Below, one piece after another: positions 23,392 through 31,990 of a stretch of DNA of 45,051 nucleotides. The notes under the pieces are model-generated. The model was given only the letters and a program-made list of their open reading frames with translations, was not told where the DNA came from and searched no databases. The DNA comes from a virus. Position numbers and translations under genes: made by a program. The DNA is taken from positions 1-45,051 of IMG/VR virus record IMGVR_UViG_3300005532_000022; one strand, written 5' to 3'. How positions within the stretch are numbered: position 1 is the stretch's first letter; every line of letters begins with the position of its first letter.

Positions 23392-23702
23392 GCGCGAACC
23401 CCCAGCTGAAGCGCCGCCTGCGGGGAGTGATCCTACAGCTCGTTTATGAAAATCACGAGAAGCAGAAGCATCGCCTGGACGACGTCACGCTCACGGGCGT
23501 GCTCGAGCGCCTGCAGTTCGACGTCTACGTGAACCTTGTCCGGGAAATCCTGCAGGATCTACAGGAGCGCAAGCTGCTTTCGTTCGAACTCGTGAAGGAT
23601 CGGCAGACGGGCCGGATGTCGATCATGAGGGTTCAGATCTCTCCCGCGGGGCGCGACATCGTGGAAAAGACGACGGCGGATCCGGCCGTGGACGTGGAAT
23701 GA
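23388..23702 (+). CDS. Winged-helix protein (Mu gp26-like position)
   Basis: A 104-residue protein. Helices 'RGVILQLVYENHEKQKHRLD' and 'VTLTGVLERLQFDVYVNLVR' with a following strand pair around residue 80 suggest a winged helix. In Mu-like phages the gene between gp25 and the small-terminase-like gp27 has this size. ATGA overlap upstream; the next gene follows without a gap. Confidence 0.6.
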   Translation: MSANPQLKRRLRGVILQLVYENHEKQKHRLDDVTLTGVLERLQFDVYVNLVREILQDLQERKLLSFELVKDRQTGRMSIMRVQISPAGRDIVEKTTADPAVDVE

Positions 23703-24335
23703 ATGCAGGGCGAGCACAAAGCGGGATACCGGAGGCCGCGCGCCGGCGAGAAGCGCGCGGTGCTGCAGCCGCTGCGCATCGACAAGCTTTCCGCGAAAGT
23801 GCGCGAAGTCATTCTCGCTTCGCGAGCCGCGGGAAAGACCTGGCAGGAAACCGCGCTGGCGGCTTCGGCGGAAGCCGGCGAAACTCTGCACGACACCACG
23901 GTGCGGCGCTGGTACGACCTGCGCGTCGAGCAGGTGCAGAAGGAAGTCATGGAGCAGGCGGAGCGCTCGCGCGCCATCGCGGCGGCGTTCGCGGCGAAGG
24001 GATTCGACAAGCTGCCCGAAGCCGCGCTGAACGCGCTGACGAGCGAAGTCTTCGCGGTGATGGAAGCGGGCGAAGCGGCGAGCCGCGAAAAAGCGCTGGG
24101 CAACCTGGTTTTCGTGATGAGCAAGCTGATCACGGCGCAAGCCAAGCAAAAGGCCGTGGAGCTCGAAGCGGAAAAGATCGAGCTGGCGAAGCAGAAGTTC
24201 GAGCAGCTCAGGAGCAAGGCGGAAAAAGCGACGAATGAAGCGGCGGCAAAACTCGGGAAAGGACGGCAGCTCACCGTCGCGGACATCAACCGCATCCGCG
24301 AGCGCGCCCTCGGACTCCCGCCGATTGCAGGTTAG
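23703..24335 (+). CDS. Small terminase-like protein (Mu gp27, DUF3486)
   Basis: A 210-residue helical protein. The N-terminus has an HTH-like segment ('LSAKVREVILASRAAGKTWQ', then 'TTVRRWYDLRVEQ'), followed by a long coiled region ('QKAVELEAEKIELAKQKFEQ') and a C-terminal tail. DUF3486 proteins precede the large terminase in Mu-like phages and act as the DNA-recognising subunit that starts headful packaging. ATG 23703 follows the previous stop directly. Confidence 0.8.
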   Translation: MQGEHKAGYRRPRAGEKRAVLQPLRIDKLSAKVREVILASRAAGKTWQETALAASAEAGETLHDTTVRRWYDLRVEQVQKEVMEQAERSRAIAAAFAAKGFDKLPEAALNALTSEVFAVMEAGEAASREKALGNLVFVMSKLITAQAKQKAVELEAEKIELAKQKFEQLRSKAEKATNEAAAKLGKGRQLTVADINRIRERALGLPPIAG

Positions 24336-25941
24336 CGAAGCGGCGGGGCGTGCGGCGGAGCATCTTCCGGCGGTACTGCCGCTGCGTCCGTATCAGCGGC
24401 GGTGGATCGACGACGGCGCGCGCTTCAAGGGCGCGGTGAAATCCGCGCGCATCGGATTTTCCTTCGCGACGGCCGGAGAAGCGGTGCTCGATTGCCTGGC
24501 GCATCCCGGAACGACCTGGACGATCGGCAGCCATTCTGCCGCGGGCTCGCAGGAATTCGTCGAAGAAGGCGCCGGGAAGATCATCAAGGCCATCAACGCC
24601 ACGGCCGAGATTTACGACGAAGCGTTCGCGGACGAGCTTGGGACAACGGACATTCAGGTGAAGAAGATCCGCTTCCCGAACGGCGCGCGGATCCTGGCGC
24701 TGCCCGCGAATCCACGGACGATGCGCGGATTTCCGGGAAACGTCGTGCTCGACGAATTCGGCCACCACGAAGGCAGCTATGCGATCTGGGCGGCGGCTTC
24801 GCGGCAAGTGGCACTCGGCCACAAGCTTCGCATGCTTTCGACGCCGAACGGCGAGCAGGGAAAGTTCTACGACCTGGCGCACGAGTTCGGCATGGACGCG
24901 GGCGTTGCTCCGGAAACGAATCCCGTGAAGCGCGGTCCGTGGAGCTGGCACTGGATCGACATCCATATGGCGATCGCGGAAGGCTGCCCGATCAGCCTGG
25001 CGGATATGCGCGAGCTCTATCGCGGAGACGATGACACGTTCGCGCAGGAATTTCTCTGCGTCTTCCTGAAGGCCGTGGGCGCCTGGCTCGACCTCGAATT
25101 GATTGCGCGGGCGGAAGACGAGGCCGCGACGCTCGACTGGCCGGCGGGCTACCTCCCGGCCGGGCCGCTGTATCTCGGAATCGACGTCGGGCGCGACGGC
25201 GACCGCACGGTCGCATGGCTCGACGAAATCATCGGCGACGTCGCCTGGACGCGAAACGTGAAGCGCCTGCACAACGTGCCGTTCTTTACGCCGGAGGGCG
25301 AGACGCTCGAGAACGACCAGGCGCGCCTGCTGCTGCCGCTCGTGCGCATGGCGACGCGGACGGCGATGGACGCGACGGGCATCGGCCTCGGACTCTTCGA
25401 ATTTCTCGCGTCGCGCTGCCCGGGGAAAGTGATGGGCGTGAATTTCGGCGGCAGCGTCCCGGCGGCCGGAGACGTTCCCGCGGCGTACGGCACGGCCGCC
25501 GGCACCGTGAAGATCAAGACGGACATGGCGGTGCGGATGAAGCAGCGCTTCGAGAAATCGCTGAACCGCATCCCGCGCGATCTCGAGATCCGCCAGGAGC
25601 TGCAAGCGGTCAAAAAGGAATACTCGGGCGGAGCGATCCGCTTTGACGCGCCGCGCATCGAGATCGAGACGGCCGTGGCGGGAACGAAGAAGAAGGCTTT
25701 CGCGCACGCGGACTCTTTCTGGGCGAAGGCTCTCGCGGACCTCGCGGCCACGTCCGCGGCGCCGGCGGCTTTCGTGGGCGTGACGGAAAGCGAGCATGCG
25801 GCTCTCGCCGGGAAAACCAGAGGAGACGAGCCGCGCGGGATCATGAGCCGGAGTTTCGCCGAAATACAGCTGCGCGAAGCGCCCGCGCGGGAAGACGGCG
25901 AGCTCATCGGAACGGGACACAGGAGCAGGCTGTGGAGCTGA
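24325..25941 (+). CDS. Large terminase subunit (Mu gp28-like)
   Basis: A 538-residue packaging ATPase-nuclease. 'FKGAVKSARIGFSFATAGEA' is the Mu-type Walker A region ('KSxRIG' form) and 'NVVLDEFGHHEG' is Walker B with its catalytic Glu. 'YLGIDVGRDGDRTVAW', 'MDATGIGLGLFEF' and 'FAHADSFWAKALA' supply the acidic residues of the RNase-H-like nuclease. It cuts and pumps DNA into proheads. The frame is open back to ATG 24235, but that start overlaps the previous gene by 101 bp and adds a Ser/Arg-rich tail that looks out of frame. TTG 24325 gives an 11-bp overlap and is preferred, though neither has a good ribosome site. Confidence 0.9.
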   Translation: MQVSEAAGRAAEHLPAVLPLRPYQRRWIDDGARFKGAVKSARIGFSFATAGEAVLDCLAHPGTTWTIGSHSAAGSQEFVEEGAGKIIKAINATAEIYDEAFADELGTTDIQVKKIRFPNGARILALPANPRTMRGFPGNVVLDEFGHHEGSYAIWAAASRQVALGHKLRMLSTPNGEQGKFYDLAHEFGMDAGVAPETNPVKRGPWSWHWIDIHMAIAEGCPISLADMRELYRGDDDTFAQEFLCVFLKAVGAWLDLELIARAEDEAATLDWPAGYLPAGPLYLGIDVGRDGDRTVAWLDEIIGDVAWTRNVKRLHNVPFFTPEGETLENDQARLLLPLVRMATRTAMDATGIGLGLFEFLASRCPGKVMGVNFGGSVPAAGDVPAAYGTAAGTVKIKTDMAVRMKQRFEKSLNRIPRDLEIRQELQAVKKEYSGGAIRFDAPRIEIETAVAGTKKKAFAHADSFWAKALADLAATSAAPAAFVGVTESEHAALAGKTRGDEPRGIMSRSFAEIQLREAPAREDGELIGTGHRSRLWS

Positions 25942-27428
25942 ACTTCAGCCAGGTGATGCGCGAAGCGAACGCCGCGGAAGCGGAGCGCCAGCAGGAAATG
26001 CGCGCGCGTGCGAAAGAAGCGATCGCTCCGGAGCTGTTCGCGCTGACGGCCGGAGACTCCGAAGATCCCCGCTACCGGAGAATTACTTCGCCGGCGGTGA
26101 TCCGCGATCTGAATCCGCTGATGCAGCTGCGCATGCAGCAGGTCTGTTTCTATCTTTCGGTGACGACGCCCTTCGGAAAGCGAATCGTCCGCGTGATGGT
26201 CGACTACGTCGTCGGCGAAGGCTTCAAAGCCGTGGCCGAGGATCCGGACGTGCAGCAGCTGATCGACAAGTTCTGGACGGATCCCGCGAACAAGATGGAC
26301 GAAAACGTCGAATCGCTCTGCCAGGAGCTGCTCGTTTTCGGCGAGCTGTGCATCCCGGTCGCGGTGAACCCCGTGGACGGCTTCGTGAAGCTCGGCTACA
26401 TCGACCCGCAGGAAATCGAATACGTGGAATTCGCGACGATGCAGACGCAGCTCTCCGAGGAGATCACCGTGCCGGCGGCGGTGCGGCTGCGGCAGAGGCT
26501 CGGCGAATCCGAAGGGCGGAGGCTCAAGATCATCAGCCGGGACGACGACCCTCAATCGCCGACATTCGGAAGGCTGACGGGCGACTGCTTCTATTTCGCG
26601 ATCAACAAGGCCAAAGCGGCTTCGCGCGGAATCTCGGAACTTTTTTCGCTGGCGGACTGGATCGACGTGTTCGACCAGATGGTCTTCGATTTCGCCGACC
26701 GCGTGCGCCTGCTGAATTCCTTCGTGTGGCACTACGTGCTCAAAGGCGGCACGGAGCAGCAGGTCGAAGACCTGAAGAAGAAGGTCCTGAAGTCGCCGCC
26801 GAGGCAGGGCGGCCTGCAGGTCACGAACGACCAGGTGGACATTGAAGCGCGCACGCCGGACCTCAAGGGCGCGGACATGAGCGAAGCGGCGCGCGTCGTC
26901 AAGCTCTACGGCATGGGCGGCGCCGGCCTGCCGGCGTGGTTTTTCGCGGATCCGGTGGACGCGAACCGCGCTACGGCCGAAGAGATGGCCGGGCCGACCG
27001 GAAAAATGCTGACGAACAAGCAAAACATGATGAAGCGCGTCGTCAGGGCGATCATCGATTTTGCTATCGACCAGGCGAGGCAGCACGGCGTTCTGGCGGA
27101 AGACGCCGACGGAAGCTGGACGCTGCAGGTCCCGGATCTTTCGGTGAAAGACATTGCCTCTTCGGCGACGGCGCTCCAGACGATCACGGCCTCAGTCGCG
27201 CAAGCGGAGGACCGCGGCTGGATCCGCGGCGTGACGGCCGCGCGCGCGGTGCACACGCTGCTGACGCAGGTGGGCGTGGACGTCGGCCAGGACGAGTACG
27301 ACCTGGCGCAGCAGGAGAAGCAGGACCGCGAAGCCGAGCAGCAGAACGCGCTGAACGATCAGAAGAATCTGGCGGACGCCCTAAAACAGGCGGCGGGGCA
27401 GAAACCGCCCACGGAGATGGTGCAGTGA
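25932..27428 (+). CDS. Portal protein
   Basis: A 498-residue protein following the terminase with a 10-bp overlap. 'GKRIVRVMVDYVVGEGFKAV', a beta-rich wing ('GYIDPQEIEYVEFATMQ') and 'GLPAWFFADPVDANRATAEE' followed by 'MLTNKQNMMKRVVRAIIDFA' fit a phage portal with wing, stem and crown. The C-terminus is a charged helix. Portals form a 12-mer ring at one vertex, the channel for DNA and the site where terminase docks. GTG 25932 is the start. Confidence 0.85.
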   Translation: MELNFSQVMREANAAEAERQQEMRARAKEAIAPELFALTAGDSEDPRYRRITSPAVIRDLNPLMQLRMQQVCFYLSVTTPFGKRIVRVMVDYVVGEGFKAVAEDPDVQQLIDKFWTDPANKMDENVESLCQELLVFGELCIPVAVNPVDGFVKLGYIDPQEIEYVEFATMQTQLSEEITVPAAVRLRQRLGESEGRRLKIISRDDDPQSPTFGRLTGDCFYFAINKAKAASRGISELFSLADWIDVFDQMVFDFADRVRLLNSFVWHYVLKGGTEQQVEDLKKKVLKSPPRQGGLQVTNDQVDIEARTPDLKGADMSEAARVVKLYGMGGAGLPAWFFADPVDANRATAEEMAGPTGKMLTNKQNMMKRVVRAIIDFAIDQARQHGVLAEDADGSWTLQVPDLSVKDIASSATALQTITASVAQAEDRGWIRGVTAARAVHTLLTQVGVDVGQDEYDLAQQEKQDREAEQQNALNDQKNLADALKQAAGQKPPTEMVQ

Positions 27429-28324
27429 GCTCGGACGCGAAGCAGCAATTCGGAGAGAAGGTGCGCGAGCTGATCCGCGAAGCGCGGCAGCTGGCTCCGG
27501 CGGCGCGGCGCAACGTGATCGAGCTGCTCGAAGAAGCGCGAAAGAGAATCGCGGGGGAAGTTTCCGCGATCGATCCGGCGAGCTTCCAGGCAGCGACGCT
27601 GCGCTCGCTCGCGCAGTCGATCGACAGGACGCTCGACCAGTTCCGGCGCGAGCTGACGCAGACGGTGACTTCGGCGCAAAGCGGAGCGTTCCAGCTCGGC
27701 GCGCAGCAGATCGACGCGCCGCTCGCGGCCGCGGGCCTGCCGACGCCGGCGTTTGGCGGCGTCGACCGCACGACACTCGCGATCGCCCAGGGCTATACGG
27801 CGGATCTGATCTCCGGACTGACGCAGGACGCCGCGGGAAAGCTGAACGCGGCGATTCAGCGCGCTTTTCTGGGCGGCCAGACGATGGGGCAGATCATCGA
27901 CCAGATCGGCCGGGCGATCAACAACGGCAAGGAATTCAGCGGGCTTTTCAGCCCGATCGGCGAGCGGGCGACGACCATCGCGACGAACGAGATCCTGCGC
28001 GTGCATTCGATGGCGGGCCAGGCGCGGCTCGAGGACTTGCAGCGGCAAACTCCGGGAATCCGCAAAAGCTGGAAGCACATTCCGGTGGCGCGCATGCCGC
28101 GGCCCTCGCATCTGGTTGCCGACGGCCAGGTGCGCAAGGTCGACGAGCCGTTCAACGTGGGCGGCGAGGATCTGATGTTTCCGCGCGATCCGAACGGATC
28201 TCCGGAAAACACGATCAACTGCCACTGCCTGCTCGTTCCGGAAGTCACAGACGAACTGCTGAAGCCGACGGATGCGCAGAGCCGGCTGCTGAAGGACTTG
28301 GGGCTGTCCGTTTCGGCGGCTTAG
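27425..28324 (+). CDS. Head morphogenesis protein (SPP1 gp7 / Mu gpF-like)
   Basis: A 299-residue protein. The C-terminal domain has 'ATTIATNEILRVHSMAGQAR', 'KSWKHIPVARMPRPSHLVAD', 'EPFNVGGEDLMFPRDPNGSP' and 'NTINCHCLL', the diagnostic motifs of the SPP1 gp7/Mu F minor head protein family. Such proteins are bound to the portal and enter the head in a few copies. The helical N-terminus differs. GTG 27425 overlaps the portal stop. Confidence 0.9.
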   Translation: MSSDAKQQFGEKVRELIREARQLAPAARRNVIELLEEARKRIAGEVSAIDPASFQAATLRSLAQSIDRTLDQFRRELTQTVTSAQSGAFQLGAQQIDAPLAAAGLPTPAFGGVDRTTLAIAQGYTADLISGLTQDAAGKLNAAIQRAFLGGQTMGQIIDQIGRAINNGKEFSGLFSPIGERATTIATNEILRVHSMAGQARLEDLQRQTPGIRKSWKHIPVARMPRPSHLVADGQVRKVDEPFNVGGEDLMFPRDPNGSPENTINCHCLLVPEVTDELLKPTDAQSRLLKDLGLSVSAA

Positions 28325-28367
28325 AGATTCCCGCCCCGGCCGGATAGCCGGGAGAAGGAAGGAAACG

Positions 28368-28754
28368 ATGGATAGCGAAAAGGTCCAAGTACCGGCGGCG
28401 CCGAGCCTGCCGGGATTCGACTCCGCAGCGCAGGCGAAATGGCGCAGCGAATGGCTCAAGGCGTTCAAGCAGGCGCAGGTGGATCATCAGGGCGATGAGA
28501 TCACCCAGCGCGCCGTCGCGACCCGCGAAGCGAACCGCGTCTTCCGCGTGGAAGCGCCCGCGAGCTACGAGGAAGCGGCGGCGATCGAGGACTTCAAGGT
28601 TCTCTACCGTGGCATGGCGCCTAACGGGAAGTTCTGCGTGGTGACGATCGACGGGAAGAAGCATTACTTCGAAGCGCCGGCCGCGCCGGCAGCCGAGGCG
28701 CCGAAGGAGAAGAGCGTCGCGAATGAGAAGGAAAAAGGCGGCGCGGCGAAGTAG
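28368..28754 (+). CDS. Hypothetical head-region protein
   Basis: A 128-residue protein between gpF-like and protease genes. A helical part ('AKWRSEWLKAFKQAQVDHQG') is followed by a small beta unit ('DFKVLYRGMAPNGKFCVVTI') and an Ala/Lys/Glu-rich tail. No family is recognised. GGAAGGAAACG precedes ATG 28368. It may help head assembly. Confidence 0.6.
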   Translation: MDSEKVQVPAAPSLPGFDSAAQAKWRSEWLKAFKQAQVDHQGDEITQRAVATREANRVFRVEAPASYEEAAAIEDFKVLYRGMAPNGKFCVVTIDGKKHYFEAPAAPAAEAPKEKSVANEKEKGGAAK

Positions 28755-28794
28755 GTAGCCGGGCCGAAGAAATTCGCAGCGGGGAGAAACGTCG

Positions 28795-31485
28795 ATGGCA
28801 AAAACGAAGAGCGTTGGCGGAAAGGAATACGGAGCGTCGGATTTCGCCTACGTCGGAAATCCTGACGATCCGAGCACCTGGCATCTACTCATTGCCGACG
28901 CGGACCACGTACGGGACGCGATGGCGCGCTTCGACCAGACCGATCTTCCCGCGGATGCGAAGGGAAAGGTCGCGCGGAAGCTCGTTTCGCTCGCGAAAAA
29001 ATACGGGATGGATGCGAGCAATTTCGCTTCGCAGCACGACCTGAAGGCCAGCGAGTCGGACGGTGATTCCTACGAGCAGCAGCAAGCGGAGCTCGATCAG
29101 GCGCTGCTCGATCAGTTCGGACTGGACACGAGCGGCTACCGGCGCTACTGCCTGATCGAAACCTTCCCCGACTATGTGATCGCGCGCGGTCCGGACGGCG
29201 ATCTCTATCAGATCGGCTACACCGAGGACAACGACGAAATCAAGTTCGGCGATCCCCAGGAAGTGGAGACGGCGTACGTGCCGGTGCAGCAATCGGCGCG
29301 CTTCCTCGCGAAGGAAGCGGCGGCCGACGCGGACGGATGGGAATGGCCGGTGCAGATCATGGAAGCGGGCTGGGCGAAGGGCAGCGTGGCCGGCCAGGCG
29401 GGTGTGCCGCATTACTTCCCGGCGAGCGTCGTGGCGCAGGTGGCCGAAGCCGCGAACGGCGCGCGATTCCGCAGGCGGCACCCGACCGAGGAAGAAGGCA
29501 GCGGAGCGGATCTTCCCGACCTGACGGCCGGATGGACCTCGCAATGCCGCATGAACGGCAATGCGGCGGTGGGCAAGGTGAACCTGCTCAAGACCGAGAC
29601 GGAGATGCGCGCGAAGCTTCTCGCGGCGCGCGAAGCGGGGAAGCTCGATCTCTTCGGCGTTTCGATCTTCGCGTTCTTCGGATTTCAGCCGGGCGTTCAA
29701 GACGGAAAGAAGGCGCTCATCGCGACGCGCCTCGGCAAATACGTGGGCCTTGACATGTGCGCGGAAGCGGGCGCCGGCGGGAAGATCCTGCCATATGCCG
29801 CTTCGCGCGCCGTGGCGGGCGAAATCGCCGAGCTGCAGAGCAGCGCACTGAAAAAAAGAGTTTCTCCCCCGAGCACGTCGCAGTTGAGGGGAGGCAAAGA
29901 CGGCGGCCCGAAAGGCGCTGCCCGTAAAGGAGCAAGCATGAGGGAGAGCATTCTGAAAGTGCTTGAGGCGCTCCGCCGAATCGATGCGGGCCGCGCCTCC
30001 GAGCTGCAGGCGGAGTTCGACGGAATCGCGGAGGACAAGCATTTCGAGTTCTTCGCGAAGGTCAGCGAAGCGGTCGCGGAAAAGATGGGATCCGCGGTGG
30101 TCAGCGATCCGGCGGCGGCGAATGCGGCGGCCGAGCTGATCCGCGAAGCTTCGAAGACCGCGCTCGCGGCGCGCGACAACGAAGTGCTGGCGAAGACCAA
30201 GGAAGCGCTGGCGGAAGCGAAGAAGGTGAGCTTCGCGGCGACCCTCGAGCGCAAGCTCGGCGAATCGAAGCTGCCGATGCCGGCGCAGACCCTGGTGCGC
30301 GAGCATTTCAACGGCGTGGTGGCCGACGACACGGCAATCGACAGCTATATCGCGAAGGTGCGGCAGTCCTTCGCGGCGTATGAGAGCATCGGCCGCACGA
30401 ACGGAACGATCGAAATCGGCCGCAACAGCCAGGACAAGATCCAGCTGGCGATGGACGCCATGCTGGGAGTCAAGGAAGCGAAGATGGACCGCAACGTGCG
30501 GCCGTTCCGCGGGCTTCGCGAAGCCTACATGCTGATCACCGGCGACCGCGACCTGAACTTCGATCGCGGCGGATTCCTGCGCGTTTCGGAAGCGATCAGC
30601 ACGGCCGACTTTCCGAACATCCTGCTCAGCTCGCTCACGAAGAAGCTGATTCAGGACTACGCCGAATACCAGGTGGTGCCCGGCCTCGAGCGGCTGTACA
30701 TCACGACCCCGCTCAACGACTACAAGACGCAGGACCGCGTGCGCATGGGCTATCTGAGCGACCTGCCGACGGTTGCCGAGGCCGGCCCGTATACGGAGCT
30801 CACGAAGCCCACCGACGAGAAAATCAGCTATACCATCGCGAAGCGTGGCGGATTGCTGACGATCTCGGAGGAAACGATCCGCAACGATGATCTCGGCAAG
30901 ATCGCGCAGTTCCCGAACCGCATGGCGCGCGCGGCGCGGCACACGCTCGCGAGCTTCGTGACGGCGTTCTACACCACGCCGCCGAACTACGATCCGGACG
31001 GCCTTGCGTGGTTCCACGCGACGCACGCGAACCTCGGCTCGACGGCGCTGTCCTCGGCCGAGCTCGACGCAAGGGCGATCGCGCTCGCGAAGCAGTCCGA
31101 AAAGGACAGCGGGAACCGCCTGGGCCTGCCGCTCGAGTGGATCATGATCCCCGTCGACCTGCGGCCCACGGCCATGCAGATCAACCGCAACCAGAGCGGC
31201 ACGAACAACTGGTATCAGAAGTTCGGGGCGAACGAAGAGAACATCATCGTCAACCCGCTTCTGGTCGACGTGACCGACTGGTACTACGGTTGCTTCCCGG
31301 CCACCGCGCCGGCCCTCGAAATCGGCTTCCTCGACGGCTATGAGACGCCGCAAATCTTCATCGCCAACCTGCCGACGCAGGGCACGCAGTTCACGAACGA
31401 TCAGCTTCAGTACAAGGTGAAGTTCGTCTTCGGCGGCAAGCCGATCGACTTCCGTCCTGTGGGCAAAGAGGTCGTGGCCGGCTAG
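28795..31485 (+). CDS. Prohead protease-scaffold-major capsid open frame (apparent fusion)
   Basis: An open frame of 896 codons. Residues 1-65 form a DUF6582-like helical domain ('ADHVRDAMARFDQTDLPADA'). Residues 100-160 contain a beta unit ('YVIARGPDGDLYQIGYTEDN'). Residues about 180-350 resemble a prohead serine protease with 'HYFPASVVAQV', 'RRHPTEE' and 'DLFGVSIFAFFG' (likely His and Ser sites). A low-complexity linker follows, then the capsid part (from residue 382). In Mu, protease/scaffold and capsid are separate genes. The fusion depends on an A7 run at 29851-29857: one extra A, or a -1 shift, would end the protease at TAA 29925-29927, directly before the ribosome site and ATG of the capsid gene. 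The shifted linker also has more G/C in third positions. So this is probably two genes joined by a one-base deletion, an assembly error or slippage. Confidence 0.8.
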   Translation: MAKTKSVGGKEYGASDFAYVGNPDDPSTWHLLIADADHVRDAMARFDQTDLPADAKGKVARKLVSLAKKYGMDASNFASQHDLKASESDGDSYEQQQAELDQALLDQFGLDTSGYRRYCLIETFPDYVIARGPDGDLYQIGYTEDNDEIKFGDPQEVETAYVPVQQSARFLAKEAAADADGWEWPVQIMEAGWAKGSVAGQAGVPHYFPASVVAQVAEAANGARFRRRHPTEEEGSGADLPDLTAGWTSQCRMNGNAAVGKVNLLKTETEMRAKLLAAREAGKLDLFGVSIFAFFGFQPGVQDGKKALIATRLGKYVGLDMCAEAGAGGKILPYAASRAVAGEIAELQSSALKKRVSPPSTSQLRGGKDGGPKGAARKGASMRESILKVLEALRRIDAGRASELQAEFDGIAEDKHFEFFAKVSEAVAEKMGSAVVSDPAAANAAAELIREASKTALAARDNEVLAKTKEALAEAKKVSFAATLERKLGESKLPMPAQTLVREHFNGVVADDTAIDSYIAKVRQSFAAYESIGRTNGTIEIGRNSQDKIQLAMDAMLGVKEAKMDRNVRPFRGLREAYMLITGDRDLNFDRGGFLRVSEAISTADFPNILLSSLTKKLIQDYAEYQVVPGLERLYITTPLNDYKTQDRVRMGYLSDLPTVAEAGPYTELTKPTDEKISYTIAKRGGLLTISEETIRNDDLGKIAQFPNRMARAARHTLASFVTAFYTTPPNYDPDGLAWFHATHANLGSTALSSAELDARAIALAKQSEKDSGNRLGLPLEWIMIPVDLRPTAMQINRNQSGTNNWYQKFGANEENIIVNPLLVDVTDWYYGCFPATAPALEIGFLDGYETPQIFIANLPTQGTQFTNDQLQYKVKFVFGGKPIDFRPVGKEVVAG
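29938..31485 (+). CDS. Major capsid protein (Mu gpT-like) with N-terminal scaffold-like region
   Basis: A 515-residue protein from ATG 29938, which has AAAGGAG 5 bp upstream and a -1-frame stop just before it. Residues 1-180 are charged and helical ('ALAEAKKVSFAATLERKLGE') and may act as an internal scaffold removed by the protease. Residues from about 240 on ('VPGLERLYITTPLNDYKTQD', 'GGLLTISEETIRNDDLGKIA', 'GLAWFHATHANLG', 'PLEWIMIPVDLRPTAMQINR') are the Mu gpT-type HK97-fold capsid. Roughly 400 copies build the shell in Mu. It can be made alone even if the upstream fusion is real. Confidence 0.85.
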   Translation: MRESILKVLEALRRIDAGRASELQAEFDGIAEDKHFEFFAKVSEAVAEKMGSAVVSDPAAANAAAELIREASKTALAARDNEVLAKTKEALAEAKKVSFAATLERKLGESKLPMPAQTLVREHFNGVVADDTAIDSYIAKVRQSFAAYESIGRTNGTIEIGRNSQDKIQLAMDAMLGVKEAKMDRNVRPFRGLREAYMLITGDRDLNFDRGGFLRVSEAISTADFPNILLSSLTKKLIQDYAEYQVVPGLERLYITTPLNDYKTQDRVRMGYLSDLPTVAEAGPYTELTKPTDEKISYTIAKRGGLLTISEETIRNDDLGKIAQFPNRMARAARHTLASFVTAFYTTPPNYDPDGLAWFHATHANLGSTALSSAELDARAIALAKQSEKDSGNRLGLPLEWIMIPVDLRPTAMQINRNQSGTNNWYQKFGANEENIIVNPLLVDVTDWYYGCFPATAPALEIGFLDGYETPQIFIANLPTQGTQFTNDQLQYKVKFVFGGKPIDFRPVGKEVVAG

Positions 31486-31518
31486 TCCGGTTGACGGCTG
31501 AGCGGTCAACTTCGGATG

Positions 31519-31546
31519 CGGGGCCGGACTTCGAAGTCCGGCTCCG
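31519..31546. other. Strong hairpin after the capsid gene
   Basis: A perfect 20-bp palindrome at 31523-31542 (GCCGGACTTC then GAAGTCCGGC), extended to 14-bp arms with one mismatch (31519-31546). It is followed by an A-rich stretch rather than a U-run in the rightward transcript, so it is not a standard terminator. It may protect the 3' end of capsid mRNA or reduce read-through. It fills most of the 88-bp gap. Confidence 0.6.
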
Positions 31547-31573
31547 CGAAAGAAAAAAGAGAGGCGGGAGAAA

Positions 31574-31972
31574 ATGAGCGAAAGTACGGCAGCTTTGCGG
31601 TTCGTGAAGACGCTGCACAAGGCCGGCAACCAGGCGGTGGCGAACGACATCGCCGAATGGCAGGCGCAGTTCGCCGGTCGGATCACGGAAGTGGAAGTAT
31701 CCCTCGGCAATATCGGCGGTACGTCCGGTCAGACGAGCGTGGACGTGAAGAAGAACGGCGTCACGATTCTTTCGGCCGTGGCGAGCATCGCGTTCAATGC
31801 GGCGGCGAAGACCGTGCGCGTCGTTCCGATCGCCGGGCCGAGCGGCGCGGGCGAGCCCGGCGGCCATGACTTCGTGGCCGGCGACGTGTTCCGCGTGGAC
31901 GTCACGGCGATTCCCGCAACGGCGTCCGCGGATCTGACCGTGGATCTTGCCTGCGTCGCGAAGAACACCTGA
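31574..31972 (+). CDS. Probable head decoration or beta-sandwich virion protein
   Basis: A 132-residue, beta-rich protein ('GRITEVEVSLGNIGGTSGQT', 'VDVKKNGVTILSAVASIAFN', 'VFRVDVTAIPATASADLTVD') without charged clusters. A small beta-sandwich encoded right after the capsid is often a capsid decoration or head-fibre protein. GGCGGGAG precedes ATG 31574. The role is inferred from fold pattern and place. Confidence 0.55.
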   Translation: MSESTAALRFVKTLHKAGNQAVANDIAEWQAQFAGRITEVEVSLGNIGGTSGQTSVDVKKNGVTILSAVASIAFNAAAKTVRVVPIAGPSGAGEPGGHDFVAGDVFRVDVTAIPATASADLTVDLACVAKNT

Positions 31973-31990
31973 GACAGCCGCGGAGGCTGA

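Noticed and set aside
24235-24324. ATG 24235 as the start of the large terminase
   Set aside because: It overlaps the gp27-like gene by 101 bp, adds a Ser/Arg-rich tail with no homologous look and has a weak ribosome site. TTG 24325 is preferred, though not certain.
25149-27086. Minus-strand frame of 645 codons opposite terminase and portal
   Set aside because: It lies over two clearly recognised phage genes and shows no domain. It is an antisense shadow.
28885-31710. Very long minus-strand frame (941 codons) opposite the protease-capsid region
   Set aside because: The product is rich in Arg and His and matches no protein plan. Third-position GC bias on the plus strand explains the lack of stops.
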